DNA from: Methanosphaera sp. rholeuAM74 | Lineage (GTDB): Archaea > Methanobacteriota > Methanobacteria > Methanobacteriales > Methanobacteriaceae | Length of the DNA: 6,069 nt | Assembly: GCA_003266075.1 (NCBI GenBank) | Contig: MUZZ01000074.1 | Span: 17,360 to 23,428 of the forward strand | Direction: 5' to 3' | Program-made: the position numbers and the translations under genes | Part shown: positions 4,721 to 6,069 of the stretch, one piece after another | Layout of the letters: the number at the start of each line of letters is the position of its first letter | How positions within the stretch are numbered: the first letter of the stretch is position 1 | The notes under the pieces: model-generated | Told to the model about the DNA's origin: nothing | The model's database searches: none | The model's input: only the letters and a program-made list of their open reading frames with translations

Positions 4721-6069
4721 ATGGAAGAAATATCAGATACTAAAAGTTTATGTCCTGAATGTCTAAAAATTTTAGATGCAAAAGTTTTTAGTGAAAACGA
4801 TATGGTTTATATAGAAAAAACATGCCCAGAACATGGTACATTTAAGAACACATACTGGCATGACGCTGAAGCATACTTTGAAGCATTAAAATATGGTGCA
4901 GAACCAAAAAAATTAGATAATCTGAATCAAACTACTGACGGAGAATGTCCATCAAATTGTGGATTATGTAAAGATCATAAGAGTCAAACTATTCTCGGAT
5001 TAATCGATGTTACAAACAGATGTAACCTCAAATGTCCTATTTGTTTTGCAAATGCAGCTACATCAGGTACATTATATGAGCCAACACAAGACGAAATAAG
5101 GGAAATGCTGAGGAACTTAAGGAAAAACCAACCTGTTCCTACACCAGCTGTCCAGTATTCTGGTGGAGAACCGACAGTCAGAAAGGACATTGTTGAATTA
5201 ATCAAAATAGCCAAAGAAGAAGGATTTACCCATACACAGATTGCAACCAACGGTATTGCACTTGCAAACGATGAGAACTTAGCAAAAGAACTTAAGGCAG
5301 CCGGATTAAATACTGTCTACTTACAGTTTGATGGTGTAACCGAAGAACCATACATAAAAACTAGGAATGCTAACATATTATCCAAGAAGATTGAAGCAAT
5401 TGAAAACTGTAGAAAAGCTAGATTGGGTATTGTATTAGTTCCTACACTCGTAAAAGGTATTAACCACGACCAAATTGGAGATATTATTAACTTCGCATTA
5501 GATAATATTGATGTGATTAGGGGTGTGAACTTCCAGCCAGTTTCATTTGCAGGACGTACACCATCAGATAAGGTTGAAGAACAAAGAATCACAATTGATG
5601 ACTTGATAAGTGCTGTTGAATCTCAAACTGATTTAAATATCACTAAAGATGCATTTTATTCTGCATCTACAGTAGCACCAATATCTGAATTAATATCTGC
5701 CATGAATGATGATGAACCAGAAGTCACACTGACTTGTCATGAACACTGTGGTGTTGGTACTTACATATTTAAGGAAGAAGATGGTACAGTTATTCCTATA
5801 ACAGAGTTTATTGATGTTGATAAATTCATGGAATTGATTAATAAGAGTATACCTGATATCTCTAAAAATTCGAAGATTTCCAAGACGAAAGCTGTTGCAC
5901 GTGCTCTTAGACAGCTACCTAAGACTGTCAGCACTAAAAAATCACCATCATACATTAATGTCATGGATATGCTTAAAAATATCTTCATTAAACAAGATTA
6001 TGAGGCACTTGGAGACTTCCACGTAAATACTTTGTTAATTGCTTGTATGCACTTCATGGATCCATTTAA
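4721..6069 (+). CDS. tes: Radical-SAM protein of the tetraether lipid synthase (Tes, MJ0619) family, partial at 3' end
   Basis: The window holds 449 residues, with no stop before the edge; a further 50 or more are expected. The family joins the phytanyl chain ends of two archaeol-type diether lipids to make membrane-spanning tetraethers, using radical SAM chemistry. Domains seen: an N-terminal metal-binding part with CPEC (11-14) and CPEHG (35-39), a second cysteine set CPSNCGLC (76-83), and the radical-SAM CxxxCxxC motif RCNLKCPICFA (100-110; Cys101, 105, 108). The SAM-binding GGEP follows (148-151), with further cysteines in CHEHCG (339-344) and in LIACMHFMDPF near the edge (Cys442). The extra cysteines fit the auxiliary iron-sulfur and rubredoxin-like sites described for Tes. 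It has its own strong ribosome binding site and promoter candidate after a 378-base spacer, so it is separate from the upstream operon. Methanogens often carry several paralogues, so it may be a relative of unknown substrate. Family placement is strong, exact function less so. Confidence 0.85.
   Translation, partial: MEEISDTKSLCPECLKILDAKVFSENDMVYIEKTCPEHGTFKNTYWHDAEAYFEALKYGAEPKKLDNLNQTTDGECPSNCGLCKDHKSQTILGLIDVTNRCNLKCPICFANAATSGTLYEPTQDEIREMLRNLRKNQPVPTPAVQYSGGEPTVRKDIVELIKIAKEEGFTHTQIATNGIALANDENLAKELKAAGLNTVYLQFDGVTEEPYIKTRNANILSKKIEAIENCRKARLGIVLVPTLVKGINHDQIGDIINFALDNIDVIRGVNFQPVSFAGRTPSDKVEEQRITIDDLISAVESQTDLNITKDAFYSASTVAPISELISAMNDDEPEVTLTCHEHCGVGTYIFKEEDGTVIPITEFIDVDKFMELINKSIPDISKNSKISKTKAVARALRQLPKTVSTKKSPSYINVMDMLKNIFIKQDYEALGDFHVNTLLIACMHFMDPF

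Noticed and set aside
4984..5988. Minus-strand open frames of 75-91 codons opposite the radical-SAM gene
   Set aside because: They lie antisense to a clearly conserved coding frame, with no recognisable protein motifs and no promoter or ribosome binding site; they are shadow frames.
1..6069. tRNA, rRNA, CRISPR array, insertion sequence or integration site
   Set aside because: No cloverleaf-like segment, regularly spaced repeat, transposase or terminal inverted repeat was seen anywhere in the window.

Overview
The window looks like chromosomal DNA from an AT-rich methanogenic archaeon of the order Methanobacteriales, probably a gut genus such as Methanosphaera or Methanobrevibacter. The evidence is a radical-SAM protein of the archaeal tetraether lipid synthase (Tes/MJ0619) type, archaeal-style TATA boxes, very AT-rich spacers and A/T-ending codons. 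The genus is an inference; no rRNA or other phylogenetic marker is present.

Layout: (1) 1-980, minus strand: the N-terminal 326 residues of an MFS permease that runs off the left edge. (2) 981-1149: a divergent AT-rich promoter region. (3) 1150-4342, plus strand: a tight four-gene operon made of a STAS anti-sigma-factor-antagonist-like protein, an RsbW/SpoIIAB-like ATP-binding kinase, a large membrane-anchored SpoIIE/RsbU-type PP2C phosphatase, and an Sfp-type 4'-phosphopantetheinyl transferase (PPTase). The last two junctions overlap (ATGA, TAATG). The first junction is also ATGA, but only if a one-base frameshift near 1372 in the STAS gene is corrected. (4) 4343-4720: a non-coding AT-rich spacer with a likely promoter and leader. 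(5) 4721-6069, plus strand: the first 449 residues of a Tes-like radical-SAM protein that runs off the right edge.

The operon has the three parts of a bacterial partner-switching switch. A membrane phosphatase would dephosphorylate the STAS protein, and the free STAS protein would bind the kinase and release whatever the kinase holds. Archaea have no sigma factor for this switch to act on, so its output is unknown. The co-transcribed PPTase points to carrier-protein chemistry, for example a non-ribosomal peptide synthetase encoded elsewhere, as one process that may be controlled together with it.

The points most worth following are the sigma-less partner switch, its coupling to a PPTase, the STAS frameshift (real lesion, recoding or sequence error), the uncharacterised membrane sensor region of the phosphatase, and whether the radical-SAM gene is the housekeeping Tes or a paralogue.
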